Source: Phormidium willei BDU 130791
GTDB taxonomy: Bacteria > Cyanobacteriota > Cyanobacteriia > Cyanobacteriales > Geitlerinemataceae
NCBI GenBank assembly: GCA_001637315.1
Contig: LSZA01000022.1
Coordinates: 1-49,048, forward strand
Length of the DNA stretch: 49,048 nucleotides
Reading direction: 5' to 3'
Part shown: positions 1 to 9,040 of the stretch, one piece after another
How the letters are laid out: each line of letters opens with the position of its first letter
How positions within the stretch are numbered: the stretch's first letter is position 1
Translations under genes and position numbers: made by a program
The notes under the pieces: model-generated
The model's input: only the letters and a program-made list of their open reading frames with translations
Databases searched by the model: none
Told to the model about the DNA's origin: nothing

Positions 1-194
1 CAATCGGGTAGGGTGCGTCCCGGCTGCATTCAATTTTTGGCTTCAAGCGACTCGGATCAAACTGCCGGAACGCACCGCTTTGAAGCAAGGGGCTACAATT
101 GGACAGCGGAGAGGGTGGCAGGAGATGGACTGGGTTAATATCAACGTCTATCTCTTGACAAAAACCTGAAGTTGTAGTAAGGAGTGCGGGTAAC

Positions 195-563
195 GTGATG
201 GGAGTCGGCGATCGCCTACGTCAGTTTTGGCGGGCATTAACTCAAGACGACAATGACGCAACCCGAGAAGCGTCATCACGGGTGCGTCTGATGCAAACGT
301 CCCAGCAACTCAACAATTTGCTGCAACGGCATCAACTTCAGCCGGGAATCGATTATTGTATCAGCTTGCGATCGCGCCAGGTGCAAATCTCCCTCGATAG
401 CCCCCGCGCCCAGGAGATTGTACGCCGTCATCCGGAACTGCGATTGCGCTTTGATGAGTTATTCGCCTGTCTCGGGGAGATTGATGGACGGGCCGGCTAT
501 CCCTGTCGTTTAGAGAAATCTGCCGCCTATCGGGCCAGTTGGAAGCGGGCCTCGGGCCGTTAA
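195..563 (+). CDS. Conserved small protein of unknown function (122 aa)
   Basis: I do not recognise a named family. The product is a short, soluble, charged protein with no signal peptide or membrane segment. The middle part (residues about 50-95) alternates short beta-like and helical stretches and contains RRHPELRLRFDELF. GTG at 195 is followed directly by ATG at 198; AAGGAG at 179-184 lies 10 nt before the GTG and 13 nt before the ATG, which favours the GTG. The gene contains one GCGATCGC-like site, so base use matches the chromosome. It converges on ndhH across a strong shared hairpin and is probably a single-gene transcript. Function is unknown; that it is a real gene is likely from the ribosome binding site and the terminator placed just after its stop. 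Confidence 0.6.
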   Translation: MMGVGDRLRQFWRALTQDDNDATREASSRVRLMQTSQQLNNLLQRHQLQPGIDYCISLRSRQVQISLDSPRAQEIVRRHPELRLRFDELFACLGEIDGRAGYPCRLEKSAAYRASWKRASGR

Positions 564-582
564 CGAGTCCAAAAACGCGAAA

Positions 583-617
583 CCCCCCGTCAAGGATAGC
601 GGACGGGGGGAGGTTTT
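583..617. terminator. Bidirectional terminator between the 122-aa gene and ndhH
   Basis: A perfect 9-bp G+C-rich stem pairs CCCCCCGTC (583-591) with GACGGGGGG (602-610) across a 10-nt loop. It is followed by AGGTTTT on the plus strand and has A-rich sequence on the other flank, so it can stop transcription from both converging genes. Confidence 0.75.
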
Positions 618-626
618 AAGGCGGGG

Positions 627-1811
627 TTAGCGATCGACAGACCCCATAATCACATCGATACTGCCGAGAATCGCGACAATATCAGCCACTTTCGCCCCGC
701 GTAGGATGTGGGGCAAAATTTGCAAGTTATTAAAGTCAGCGGCGCGAATTTTGAACCGCCAGGGGAAGATGTTGTTATTTCCTTTAATGAATACCCCTAA
801 TTCACCTTTCCCAGATTCGAGGCGTACATAATGTTCCCCTTCAGGAATCTTGAACGTGGGCGGAATCCGTTTGCCCATAAACTGATAGTCAAACTCGTTC
901 CATTCTGACTTGGGACCCTCAGCCATGCGGCGGGCTTCTAGGTTCTCAAACGGACCCCCAGGTAGTTGTTTGAGGGCTTGACGAATCATCTTGACCGACT
1001 CGCGCATTTCACGAATCCGCACCAGATAGCGGGCGTAACAATCCCCTTCGGTTTCCCAGTGAATGTCCCAATCGAGTTCGTCGTAACATTCGTAGGAATC
1101 AACCTTACGCAAGTCCCACTTCACGCCTGAAGCCCGCAACATCGGACCCGAGAGACCCCAGTTGATGGCTTCTTCACGACTAATCACGCCAATTCCTTGG
1201 ATGCGGCGGCGGAAGATGGGGTTATTGGTGATCAGTTTCTCGTACTCATCCACCTTGGGATCGAAGTAGTCGCAGAAGTCTTCGCATTTGTCAACCCAAC
1301 CGTAGGGAAGATCAGCGGCGACACCACCAATGCGGAAATAGTTGTTGTTGATGAGTCGTTGACCTGTGGCCGCTTCCCAGAGGTCATAAATCAGTTCCCG
1401 TTCCCGGAAGATGTAGAAAAAGGGTGTTTGGGCGCCGACATCGGCTAGGAAGGGGCCAAGCCAGAGGAGATGGTTGGCGATGCGGTTGAGTTCCAGCATA
1501 ATCATGCGGATGTAGCTGGCCCGCTTGGGAACCTCCACGCCGGCCAGTTGTTCCGGGGCGTTGACGGTGATGGCTTCGTTAAACATCCCCGCTGCGTAGT
1601 CCCAACGGCTAACGTAGGGAACGAACATAATGTTGGTGCGGCTTTCGGCAATTTTCTCCATACCTCGGTGAAGATAGCCGATGACGGGTTCACAGTCGAT
1701 GACATCTTCCCCATCAAGGGTGACAATCAGACGCAGGACGCCGTGCATTGAGGGATGGTGCGGTCCCATATTCAGCACCATCGGTTCGGTTCGAGTTTCG
1801 AGGTTAGGCAT
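627..1811 (-). CDS. ndhH: NAD(P)H-quinone oxidoreductase subunit H (NDH-1 49-kDa subunit)
   Basis: NdhH is the NuoD/Nqo4-type peripheral-arm subunit of cyanobacterial NDH-1. With NdhK it forms the quinone-binding cavity of the thylakoid complex that serves respiration and cyclic electron flow. At 394 aa it has the usual length for the family. The N-terminus carries the family signature [13 protein letters not shown], and later hallmarks such as GYLHRGMEK, the R-G-x-x-ASGVKWD region and the C-terminal [20 protein letters not shown] are all present. No deletion or frameshift is seen. It starts at ATG 1811 with no other ndh gene adjacent, as is usual for cyanobacterial ndhH, which is not part of the ndhC-K-J operon. 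It is divergent from rsmH, with 153 bp between them for both promoters. Confidence 0.97.
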   Translation of the reverse strand: MPNLETRTEPMVLNMGPHHPSMHGVLRLIVTLDGEDVIDCEPVIGYLHRGMEKIAESRTNIMFVPYVSRWDYAAGMFNEAITVNAPEQLAGVEVPKRASYIRMIMLELNRIANHLLWLGPFLADVGAQTPFFYIFRERELIYDLWEAATGQRLINNNYFRIGGVAADLPYGWVDKCEDFCDYFDPKVDEYEKLITNNPIFRRRIQGIGVISREEAINWGLSGPMLRASGVKWDLRKVDSYECYDELDWDIHWETEGDCYARYLVRIREMRESVKMIRQALKQLPGGPFENLEARRMAEGPKSEWNEFDYQFMGKRIPPTFKIPEGEHYVRLESGKGELGVFIKGNNNIFPWRFKIRAADFNNLQILPHILRGAKVADIVAILGSIDVIMGSVDR

Positions 1812-1964
1812 AAGGTTAGGACGTATCCGATTGGGTTTGTCTCAGCGAAAGCTGTTAGCGTTTAAGAGGCTGGTTGCGGGTCGTAACTGTCCCGTTTCGC
1901 TGTCGTTTCGATGTATCGTTTTATTTCAACGTTGCCCTTATTATAGGGAACATGGGGGATTAGC

Positions 1965-2876
1965 TTGACTGAGATTGCAGAAAATTCTACGGATTTTAAT
2001 TCGACGCCGTTCCAACATATTTCAGTGTTGGCCCGCGAAATTCTTGAGTATCTTCAGGTTCGGCCTGGGGGACGCTATCTGGATGCAACGGTGGGGGCGG
2101 GGGGCCATACGCGCCTGATTTTGCAGGCGGCCCCCGAGACGCAGGTGCTGGCCTTGGACCGGGATGAGATGGCGTTGGAGACGGCGGGCCAGAATTTGGC
2201 GGAGTTTGGCGATCGCGTTTCGTTTTGGCGCGGCAATTTCGCGGAATTTCCCTATCCAGACCACCAGTTTGATGGCATTATCGCTGATTTGGGGGTCAGT
2301 TCGGGTCAGTTAGATATTCCCGAACGGGGCTTTAGTTTTCGTCAGGAGGCCCCGCTGGATATGCGTATGGATTGCCGTCAATCTCTGACGGCTGGGGAGT
2401 TGATTAATCACTCCGATGAGAAGACTTTGGCGGATCTGTTTTATCACTATGGTGAGGAACGTCTCTCGCGACGGATTGCCCGGGCCATTGTGCAGCAACG
2501 ACCGTTTTTGACGACGACTCAATTGGCTGGGGCGATCGCCGCCACGGTTCCTCGCCGCTATCGCTATGGTAGAATCCACCCAGCGACTCGGGTCTTTCAA
2601 GCCCTACGCATTGCGGTAAATCAAGAGTTAGAGAGCTTGGAAACTTGGCTCGATCGCGCCCCGGATGGGTTAGCCCCCAACGGACGCATTGGGGCGATTA
2701 GTTTTCATAGTCTCGAAGATCGCTTGGTGAAGCATCGCTGGCGTAATCATGAGGGACTGAAGGTGTTGACTAAGAAGCCGATTTGTCCTCAGCCGGATGA
2801 ACAAGCGGTGAACCCGCGATCGCGATCAGCCAAACTGCGATTTGCGCAACGACAGGAGAACCTTCATTCGCCATAA
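1965..2876 (+). CDS. rsmH: 16S rRNA (cytosine(1402)-N(4))-methyltransferase RsmH
   Basis: RsmH (MraW) transfers a methyl group from S-adenosylmethionine to N4 of C1402 in the decoding centre of 16S rRNA. The protein (303 aa, normal length) has the SAM-binding motif [10 protein letters not shown] near residues 41-50, the acidic motif [10 protein letters not shown], the family signature [11 protein letters not shown], and the C-terminal [10 protein letters not shown] motif. The start chosen is TTG 1965 behind GGGGGAT at 1953-1959, because it gives the expected N-terminal extension before FQHISVL; the next in-frame start would cut into the conserved domain. In many bacteria the gene heads the division and cell-wall cluster. 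Here it stands alone, as is common in cyanobacteria. Confidence 0.95.
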   Translation: MTEIAENSTDFNSTPFQHISVLAREILEYLQVRPGGRYLDATVGAGGHTRLILQAAPETQVLALDRDEMALETAGQNLAEFGDRVSFWRGNFAEFPYPDHQFDGIIADLGVSSGQLDIPERGFSFRQEAPLDMRMDCRQSLTAGELINHSDEKTLADLFYHYGEERLSRRIARAIVQQRPFLTTTQLAGAIAATVPRRYRYGRIHPATRVFQALRIAVNQELESLETWLDRAPDGLAPNGRIGAISFHSLEDRLVKHRWRNHEGLKVLTKKPICPQPDEQAVNPRSRSAKLRFAQRQENLHSP

Positions 2877-3204
2877 CGCCTTGAGGACATCAAAACAAGA
2901 AAGCTGGCTAAATTGGGGGAGTGCCTGAATTGACCCCCCTTTTCAGAGTCGGTTCTGGGGGAATTTACAGGGAATTTAGCAATTCTCAGTGCCATTGCGG
3001 TCGCTGTCGGTGAGATCTTGAGTTAGGATGACTAAGATGCGATCGCAAACACGGTGAAGAACTAACGATTTGAGCCGGACGGTTCTCGACGATCGCTCAC
3101 TATCCTAAAGTCACTGGATCACGTCAGCGGCTTCCCAGTTTGACTGGAGGTTGCCCTTGAGCGATGATCGCACCCTGTGAACTAGCCCACGAGTTGGAGA
3201 TGGC
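2877..3204. other. Intergenic region upstream of the REC-GAF-PP2C gene
   Basis: These 328 bp hold the probable rsmH terminator at the left, one GCGATCGC site and GGAG at 3195-3198 in front of the next ATG. I see no supported open frame and no clear sigma-70 promoter, although one for the downstream signalling pair must lie here. Confidence 0.5.
2914..2944 (+). terminator. Probable rsmH terminator
   Basis: GGGGG (2915-2919) pairs with CCCCC (2934-2938) over a 14-nt loop and is followed by TTTTC. The long loop makes it a moderate candidate. Confidence 0.4.
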
Positions 3205-4878
3205 ATGAGTCGGGGAAAAGAAAAAAAACTCAAACTCCTCGTGGTTGACGACGAAACGGACAACCTCGATTTGCTCTATCGGACGTTTCGACGGGAGTTT
3301 CAAGTCTATAAAGCGGAAAGCGCTATGTCGGCCCTACAAGTCCTAGAAGACCGGGGCGAAATGGCGATTATCATCTCTGACCAGCGAATGCCGGAGATGA
3401 ATGGGACTGAATTTTTAAGCAAAACCGTTGACCGCTATCCAGATACCATTCGTATCCTGCTGACGGGATACACCGATGTTGAAGACCTCGTTGAAGCCAT
3501 TAACTCCGGTCAGGTCTTCAAATACATCACCAAACCTTGGAATCCTGAAGAACTCAAATCCGTGGTCCAACAAGCCTCGGAAACCTACAAGGTTGTTAAA
3601 CAACGCACCAATGAACTCAACCGCATTTTGCGCCGAGAGTCGCTGCTCAACGCCATTATGACGGCGGTCCGAGAATCTCTCGACTATGAGAGTATGCTCA
3701 CGACCATTGTTGAGACGGTTGGCCGCAATTTCGATGCCTCAGGGACTAAACTTTATCCCGTTGATGGCGATAAACTTCGTCGGTCTGGCGCGGTCTCCTA
3801 CGGATCTGAGGAATCGGAAGAGTTAGCCACCTCACCCTATGATGAGAATTTGGTGCAATCGGTGTTTCAAGCTTGTCAGAGTGAGTTAGTCCAGGATGAA
3901 GAGTCTGCGGTCTCTCATTTGGCGGTTCCGCTGATTTATCAACAGAATTTACTGGCTATCCTGGCTCTGTATCAGTCGGGAAGTGACACCCCCTGGTCTG
4001 CTGAAGATGTCCGTTTGATTGAGTTGGTGGCCGAACAGGCGGCGTTGGCCCTGTCTCAAGCTCGACTCTATCAGCGCACTCAGGAACAAGCGGAGAAAAT
4101 GCTGGCCGAGTTAGACGTAGCGCGGCAGATTCAGTCGAATCTGTTGCGTCAAAGTCTGCCGGAGTCGGAGACGGAGAAGGTACAAGCCTGCTGTTATCCG
4201 GCCCGAGGCGTGGGTGGTGACTTTTTTGAGGTGTATCCACATCCCCAAGGCGACTTATGGTTGGCCCTGGGAGATGTGTCCGGGAAGGGGGTTCCAGCCG
4301 CCTTGTTTATGGCCAGTGCCATGTCCGTTATGCGTCGGGAACTGGCTCAAGACAATCCCCCGCCGCCGGATGAGATGATGCAAAATCTCAATCGGAGTCT
4401 GTCGGATGACTTAATTAGTAACAACTGTTTTATTACGATGGTTCTGGCCCGTTATACGCCAGAAACGCGTCAGCTTGTCTATGCCAATGCAGGACATATT
4501 TATCCCCTGATTTGGCCCCATCGCACCACGGTTCAAGAGGTTCAACAGGGTCAACCGGTGACGGCGGAACCGAATTTCTTGAAAACCCGAGGCATTCCTC
4601 TCGGAATTCTCCCGGTCTGGAAAGCCAAGGCCGGTGATGTCACCCTGGCGTCGGGGGATGTTTTCCTTCTCACCAGTGATGGGATTACTGAGGCCAGTGT
4701 CACCCAAGTGGATGAGACGGGCCAGGAAACTACGGCAATGTTGCAACAAGAGGGCCTCTGGGAACTCTTGCAACAAGAAGGCTCTCCGATGGATTTATCC
4801 CATCTCCTCGATCGCGTTCGAGGGAATACCCAAGAGCAAGAAGACGACCAAACGATACTCTCTCTGGAGGTTCTGTAA
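3205..4878 (+). CDS. Response regulator with GAF and PP2C (SpoIIE/RsbU-type) phosphatase domains
   Basis: Domain order is receiver (about residues 9-125), GAF (about 145-290), a short coiled coil and a SpoIIE-class PP2C phosphatase (about 300-557). The receiver has the acidic pair D15/D16, phospho-acceptor D59 (IIISDQRMPEMNG), T87 and K110, so it should be phosphorylated by a histidine kinase. The phosphatase keeps the metal-binding motifs VGGDFFEV (D339) and GDVSGKG (D357) and a late DDQTILSLEVL motif. Proteins of this class dephosphorylate an anti-sigma-factor antagonist. The gene lies 5 bp before an RsbW-like ATPase, so the pair is a compact partner-switching unit that links a two-component input to sigma-factor control. 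No cognate STAS protein is adjacent; one may be encoded elsewhere, for example at 41365-41712. Start ATG 3205 has GGAG at 3195-3198. Confidence 0.92.
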   Translation: MSRGKEKKLKLLVVDDETDNLDLLYRTFRREFQVYKAESAMSALQVLEDRGEMAIIISDQRMPEMNGTEFLSKTVDRYPDTIRILLTGYTDVEDLVEAINSGQVFKYITKPWNPEELKSVVQQASETYKVVKQRTNELNRILRRESLLNAIMTAVRESLDYESMLTTIVETVGRNFDASGTKLYPVDGDKLRRSGAVSYGSEESEELATSPYDENLVQSVFQACQSELVQDEESAVSHLAVPLIYQQNLLAILALYQSGSDTPWSAEDVRLIELVAEQAALALSQARLYQRTQEQAEKMLAELDVARQIQSNLLRQSLPESETEKVQACCYPARGVGGDFFEVYPHPQGDLWLALGDVSGKGVPAALFMASAMSVMRRELAQDNPPPPDEMMQNLNRSLSDDLISNNCFITMVLARYTPETRQLVYANAGHIYPLIWPHRTTVQEVQQGQPVTAEPNFLKTRGIPLGILPVWKAKAGDVTLASGDVFLLTSDGITEASVTQVDETGQETTAMLQQEGLWELLQQEGSPMDLSHLLDRVRGNTQEQEDDQTILSLEVL

Positions 4879-4883
4879 TTTCT

Positions 4884-5333
4884 ATGAAGACGGAGCTACA
4901 TGTTCCTAGCGAACTGCGGTTTTTGAATATCGTTGAAAACTGGCTACTGGGCTGTCTGGAAATGGATCTCGGTGAGAGCGTCGATTGGGCCAGACAGTCA
5001 AATCGCTTACGGCTGGTTCTAGCTGAAGCGTTCTCGAATGTGGTGCGCCATGCTCACCGCGATCGCCCCCATTTACCGGTCTGGGTTAGGCTAGAACTCA
5101 AGGATAGTGATATCTGTTTAGAGGTTTGGGATTATGGACGCGGCTATAACCTCAATGAGTACATGGCCCCAACCCCTGAGGCCATGCAGGAAGGGGGCTA
5201 CGGTTGGCTGATCATGAACCGCCTCATGGATCATGTTGAATACACCTTACAGGTGGATATGGAAGGGCGGAATTGTCTCAAGTTGGAAGCCAACCTCGTC
5301 GAACAGTCTCAGTCGGCTAAAACTAAGGCTTAA
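4884..5333 (+). CDS. Anti-sigma regulatory factor, RsbW-like HATPase_c_2 kinase
   Basis: This 149-aa GHKL ATPase is of the RsbW/SpoIIAB class, which binds a sigma factor or phosphorylates a STAS antagonist. The N box is LVLAEAFSNVVRHAH (residues about 49-63), the D-x-G-x-G loop is WDYGRGY, and a glycine-rich lid GGYGWLIMNRLMD follows. The start is ATG 4884, only 5 bp after the stop of the PP2C phosphatase gene, so the two are almost certainly co-transcribed and act in one pathway: the phosphatase opposes this kinase on a shared phosphoprotein. A perfect-stem hairpin follows the operon. Which sigma factor or other target it controls cannot be read from the sequence. Confidence 0.88.
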   Translation: MKTELHVPSELRFLNIVENWLLGCLEMDLGESVDWARQSNRLRLVLAEAFSNVVRHAHRDRPHLPVWVRLELKDSDICLEVWDYGRGYNLNEYMAPTPEAMQEGGYGWLIMNRLMDHVEYTLQVDMEGRNCLKLEANLVEQSQSAKTKA

Positions 5334-5372
5334 CCCCCCAACTTCATTCAACTTAGTGAATCCAACTCGATG

Positions 5373-5408
5373 ATGACCCTAGGTACGCCGCCTAGGGTCA
5401 TTGTTGTG
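5373..5408 (+). terminator. Terminator of the PP2C/anti-sigma operon
   Basis: A perfect 11-bp stem pairs ATGACCCTAGG (5373-5383) with CCTAGGGTCAT (5391-5401) around a 7-nt loop, followed by TGTTGTG. The T-run is weak, so the assignment rests on the stem and its position after the stop. Confidence 0.55.
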
Positions 5409-5436
5409 ATTGGATTGTTGTGATTGCCTGGGGTGA

Positions 5437-5637
5437 TTACTGGCCAAATTCTAGTCGCGCTTGTTCGACGTATTCAACGGTGACGGACTCGGATTCGGCC
5501 TCTCGGGCCAGTTCCTCGATGCGCTGCCTGGCCTGCGATCGCACGAAATAGGGAATATTTTTAAGTTTAGCGGTGGCTTCGGCAGTCCACTGGAGTTCAT
5601 CAGCGAAATCAAAGTCAGACATAGAGGATTCGGGCAT
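5437..5637 (-). CDS. PCP_red-domain protein (protochlorophyllide-reductase-type small domain)
   Basis: The C-terminal 45-50 residues ([20 protein letters not shown] through [12 protein letters not shown]) match the short PCP_red domain found at the C-terminus of the BchB/ChlB subunit and in small stand-alone cyanobacterial proteins. The pattern A-x-x-x-L-x-x-I-P-x-F-x-R, then R-x-x-x-E, then VTxExVxxAR is clear. The frame is open as far as GTG 5772, but the upstream part is compositionally unlike the domain. I therefore prefer ATG 5637 or ATG 5622, giving 66 or 61 aa; neither has a good ribosome binding site. It has no ChlB catalytic domain, so it is not a reductase. A role in chlorophyll or photosystem assembly is only an inference from the domain's name. 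Confidence 0.7.
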   Translation of the reverse strand: MPESSMSDFDFADELQWTAEATAKLKNIPYFVRSQARQRIEELAREAESESVTVEYVEQARLEFGQ

Positions 5638-5874
5638 TGCTGTTCTGGTTTTTATTTTAGGGGAATACCGGAACAGGCCATGTTGAACGTTGTCTGAGAA
5701 CTTGCCCGAACCCACTGCTTGCCAAGAGGGAAGAGGTAAAAATCTGGCTTGGCCTCTGGCGCGATCGCCCACGGTCAGATAAAGTAAAGTAATGTGAAGA
5801 TTATTAGTGTCACGTTAAGATTTAGCCAATCACCCCCCCTGCGATATCACATCAGCCAACACCTCGTAGCCACC

Positions 5875-6666
5875 ATGCCAAACCTCAAACGCGCCCTCGG
5901 ATGTCTTCTTGCCACTTGCGTTGTTCTCCTGACCTGGGCGGTGTCCCCAGCCTACGCCTTCGATAACCCAGAACTGTTACCGGATGTTGAAACTCCCATC
6001 ATTGACCTCGCCGATACCCTAACCAGTATCCAAGAACAACAACTCATCGCCAACCTCGACCAACTCGAAGCCGAAACAGGCTATAAACTGCGAGTTCTCA
6101 CCCAGTTCGATCGCACCCCCGGACGAGCCGTTAAAGAATTTTGGCATCTCGACGACAAAAGCGTTCTCCTCATTGCCGATTCCCGAGGCGGAAACCTGCT
6201 CGGCTTCAACGTCGGTGACGCCGTCTACAACCTAATGCCTCGCACCTTCTGGATTGAACTGCAAACGCGCTACGGTAACCAGTTCTTTGTCCGGGATAAT
6301 GGTGAAGACCAATCCATTCTGCAATCGTTGGAATCCGTCGAAACCTGTCTGCGTCAGGGCGGCTGTCAAGTGGTTCCGGGACTTCCTCGTGAACAATGGA
6401 TTCTCACCCTCATCACCTCAGCCTTAGGGGGAATTGTCTGCGGATTTGCCGCTCAACCCCGTGATGGTAAACCCTTTGCTTGGCAATGGGCCTTAATCTT
6501 CTCACCGCTGTGGGGCATTCTGTTTATCGCCTTCGGCATTGGTCCGGTGGTCACGCGCACGTCTGACTGGCTTCCCCTGGCCCGCAACATTCTCGCCTTC
6601 GCCATTGGTGCTTTAGCTGCCTACCTAACTCCAATCATCAATCACTCGGCCTCCGATGCGACCTAA
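5875..6666 (+). CDS. psb32: Photosystem II repair protein Psb32 (TPM-domain membrane protein)
   Basis: This 263-aa protein has an N-terminal signal peptide (LGCLLATCVVLLTWAVSPAYA) followed by a TPM domain (about residues 35-165) and two or three C-terminal hydrophobic segments. The TPM domain begins with IIDLADTLTSIQEQQL and includes VLLIADSRGGNLLGFNVG and the PRTFWIELQTRYGNQFFV block. The later QGGCQVVPGLPREQWILTL motif is typical of cyanobacterial Psb32, homologous to plant TLP18.3, which protects photosystem II and speeds its repair after photodamage. An upstream in-frame ATG at 5794 exists, but ATG 5875 puts the positively charged signal-peptide n-region (MPNLKR) at the start and is preferred. 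The protein should be anchored in the thylakoid membrane with the TPM domain in the lumen. The gene appears monocistronic. Confidence 0.8.
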   Translation: MPNLKRALGCLLATCVVLLTWAVSPAYAFDNPELLPDVETPIIDLADTLTSIQEQQLIANLDQLEAETGYKLRVLTQFDRTPGRAVKEFWHLDDKSVLLIADSRGGNLLGFNVGDAVYNLMPRTFWIELQTRYGNQFFVRDNGEDQSILQSLESVETCLRQGGCQVVPGLPREQWILTLITSALGGIVCGFAAQPRDGKPFAWQWALIFSPLWGILFIAFGIGPVVTRTSDWLPLARNILAFAIGALAAYLTPIINHSASDAT

Positions 6667-6715
6667 CAAACCTGGTAAGGTGGATTTGAATCACTGACCC
6701 GGTCTTACAACCCCT

Positions 6716-7336
6716 ATGGAGTGGCATTCAACAGAAGCTCAGGGCCTGAGCATTGTCGATCACGAGTTTGGTTCATCTGAACTGTCCCCGGCTGAGTATC
6801 ACATTATCCGCCAAGTCATCTACGAAACGGCCGATTTCGAGTACAAAAACTTGATTCGCTTTTCCGATACAGCTCTCCAGGAGGGAGCTGCGGCCTTAGC
6901 TGCACGCACGACGCTGGTGGTGGATGTTCCCATGGTTCAGGTGGGCATTACGGCCAATATCATGGATACTTTTGCCAATCCGGTCTATTGCAGTATGGAT
7001 GCACTGACGCGGCCACAAAAGGAGAAAACCAAGGCGGCTTGGGGAATTGAAACCTTGGCCCGTCGCTATCCTGAAGGGATTTTTGTGGTGGGACAGTCTC
7101 AGACGGCTTTGATGGCTTTGGTGGAATTGATTGAGTCTGAGGCGATTCGTCCGGCGTTGGTGGTGAGTACCCCGACGGGATTTAATGAGATTGATTTCCT
7201 CAAGGAACGTCTCAATGATTCCCGAATTCCCCATATCCGCAGTGCGGGACGCAAAGGTTCGGCGGTGGTGGCGGTGGCCATTGTCAATAGTTTGGTAGAT
7301 TTGGCTTGGCAGGCCTATGGCATTGTGGATAGTTGA
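6716..7336 (+). CDS. cobH: Precorrin-8X methylmutase (CobH/CbiC)
   Basis: CobH/CbiC catalyses the 1,5 methyl shift from C-11 to C-12 of precorrin-8X or its cobalt form, giving hydrogenobyrinic acid or cobyrinic acid in cobalamin synthesis. The protein (206 aa, normal length) has the family blocks LIRFSDTALQEGAAAL, VVDVPMVQVGI, GIFVVGQSQTALMALVEL and VSTPTGFNEIDFLKERL. The last two resemble the substrate- and dimer-contact regions known in CobH. The catalytic histidine lies in a motif of the type IHTTADF in CbiC; here the same stretch reads IYETADF with Tyr36, as reported under findings. No other cobalamin gene is adjacent. The next gene downstream on the same strand, a histidine kinase, starts 182 bp later with its own ribosome binding site. 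Confidence 0.93.
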   Translation: MEWHSTEAQGLSIVDHEFGSSELSPAEYHIIRQVIYETADFEYKNLIRFSDTALQEGAAALAARTTLVVDVPMVQVGITANIMDTFANPVYCSMDALTRPQKEKTKAAWGIETLARRYPEGIFVVGQSQTALMALVELIESEAIRPALVVSTPTGFNEIDFLKERLNDSRIPHIRSAGRKGSAVVAVAIVNSLVDLAWQAYGIVDS

Positions 7337-7518
7337 GTCGAGTGTTGCTCGGGGTATGGCTCGGTGTAACGGACCGAATCAGGGCCGGCTGGTGGAAATT
7401 GCCCGTGTTGAGGTTCGGTTCGTGCCACAGACGTGAGGACGGAAACCCGATAAGCTAGGGGTGACAGTTTTTGTGACGGCCATACCCATTTCCGACGACG
7501 CAATAGAAAGGAGTTGTC

Positions 7519-9000
7519 GTGCTGCTATCTTGTCCATTGACGTTAAGCCAATTACTCAGCCAACAGGATCACCTCGGCTCTATGACCTCCCCGGGTTGCG
7601 ATGGGGCTAGGGTCGACCAGCAATGGCGTACAGCGGTGGATGCCCTCAATCAGCTGTTACGATCGCCCTCGACGGGAACAGTCCCGGCGGCGGGGATGAT
7701 GATTTGTGCGCCGACCCCGGTCCTCAGTGGCGGGACGGCCGCTGAGGCGCTCAAGACCTGGATTGTGAAGAGTCCCGGCGGCGATCGCCTCGGCCAGTCT
7801 CGGGCCTGTTTACCAGGAGATGTGTCGGGGACGGAGACCGCCTCAACGGCATCAGGAGGGCTGTTGTTGCGGGCTAATGACCCGCTAAGTCATGAACAGT
7901 TTTGTTTGACCCTTACAGCCCGGTTTAGCCTGGTTATGGTGCGCGGTTGGGACGAGCGGGGTAGTCCTCTGTTTCAATACTCGTTTGACCCGGATGTGGT
8001 GGCGGCGGCTTGGCAATTACTCCGCGATCGCCTCGAAGGAACGGAGGCCCTGGCGGACATTGAAGACCAATGGCGTCACTATCGGCCGGTGGAACCTCAC
8101 TATAAAACGGTGATGCAGTTCGGACAGGCTCTGTTCTATACGGCGACGGCTCATGCAAACGGTTCTGAATCCTCCTCGACTCAAGCGTCAACTCGAGGAA
8201 ATTGGGCGTCATTTCGCACGAATTTTCGGGTGGATGTTCCCTCGAAAGCGGTGTTTGAAACGCCTTTTAATCCGACCTTTAATTCTACCTTTAGTTCTAA
8301 TGTGTCGGAAGCCCCAGATGTGGAGTTGTTGCAGGCGATCGCCCATGAAGTCCGTACCCCGCTCAGTACGATTCGTACCCTAACTAAGTTGATTTTAAAG
8401 CGTAAGGATGTCCCCGATGGGGTTCGTCCTTGGTTAGAGTCGATTGATCGCGAATGTAGTGAACAGATTGGCCGCTTTGAGTTGATTTTTAAGGCTGTGG
8501 AGTTGGAAACGGGGGAGCGATCGCGATCGCCGATGCACCTAACGGCCACCTCGTTAGCGGATGTGGTGGATACCTGTATCCCTCGCTGGCAAAAACAAGC
8601 CAGTCGTCGCAGTTTGACGTTAGATGTTTTACTCCCACAACAGATGCCTCAAGTGGTGAGTGATCCGAATTTATTAGACCGGGTTTTAACTGGGGCGATC
8701 GACCATTTTTCCAGTCGCCTTCCCTTGGGAAGTCACATTCAGGTGAAAGTGATGCCTGCTGGACATCAGTTGAAACTGCAACTTAAAGCCAATTCAGACT
8801 CTACTCATCAACATAAGGTTCAGCCCACGCCCTCGTTTAAATCGATTGGGCAATTGCTGAATTTTCAGCCAGAAACGGGCAATCTCAGCCTAAATCTTTC
8901 GGCAACAAAGAATCTATTTCAGGCATTAGGAGGGAAACTCATTGTCCGCAACCGACCCCAGCAGGGAGAAGTGTTGACGATTTTTCTACCCTTAAATTGA
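7519..9000 (+). CDS. Sensor histidine kinase-like protein with degenerate ATPase domain
   Basis: The 493-aa protein has a long N-terminal region (1-260) without a recognisable sensor fold, a dimerisation/phospho-acceptor helix with HEVRTPLSTIRTL (His about residue 276), and a C-terminal region where a HATPase_c domain should be. In that region the usual N box with its invariant Asn reads DRVLTGAIDHF, and I find no D-x-G-x-G motif. The last residues (GGKLIVRNRPQQGEVLTIFLPLN) still look like the end of a histidine kinase. The start is GTG 7519, 5 nt after AAAGGAG (7507-7513). No transmembrane helix is evident, so it is probably cytoplasmic. It may act as a phosphate acceptor or scaffold rather than an autokinase; that is inference. 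The final stop is followed by a good terminator at 9054-9075. Confidence 0.8.
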   Translation: MLLSCPLTLSQLLSQQDHLGSMTSPGCDGARVDQQWRTAVDALNQLLRSPSTGTVPAAGMMICAPTPVLSGGTAAEALKTWIVKSPGGDRLGQSRACLPGDVSGTETASTASGGLLLRANDPLSHEQFCLTLTARFSLVMVRGWDERGSPLFQYSFDPDVVAAAWQLLRDRLEGTEALADIEDQWRHYRPVEPHYKTVMQFGQALFYTATAHANGSESSSTQASTRGNWASFRTNFRVDVPSKAVFETPFNPTFNSTFSSNVSEAPDVELLQAIAHEVRTPLSTIRTLTKLILKRKDVPDGVRPWLESIDRECSEQIGRFELIFKAVELETGERSRSPMHLTATSLADVVDTCIPRWQKQASRRSLTLDVLLPQQMPQVVSDPNLLDRVLTGAIDHFSSRLPLGSHIQVKVMPAGHQLKLQLKANSDSTHQHKVQPTPSFKSIGQLLNFQPETGNLSLNLSATKNLFQALGGKLIVRNRPQQGEVLTIFLPLN

Positions 9001-9040
9001 TGGGTTGAAATGGGTTGCATTTGAGACAAAATTGTAGGAA

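Noticed and set aside
155-183. TTGACA at 155-160 as a promoter for the first gene
   Set aside because: The hexamer 17 bp further on is TAAGGA, a poor -10 box that overlaps the ribosome binding site.
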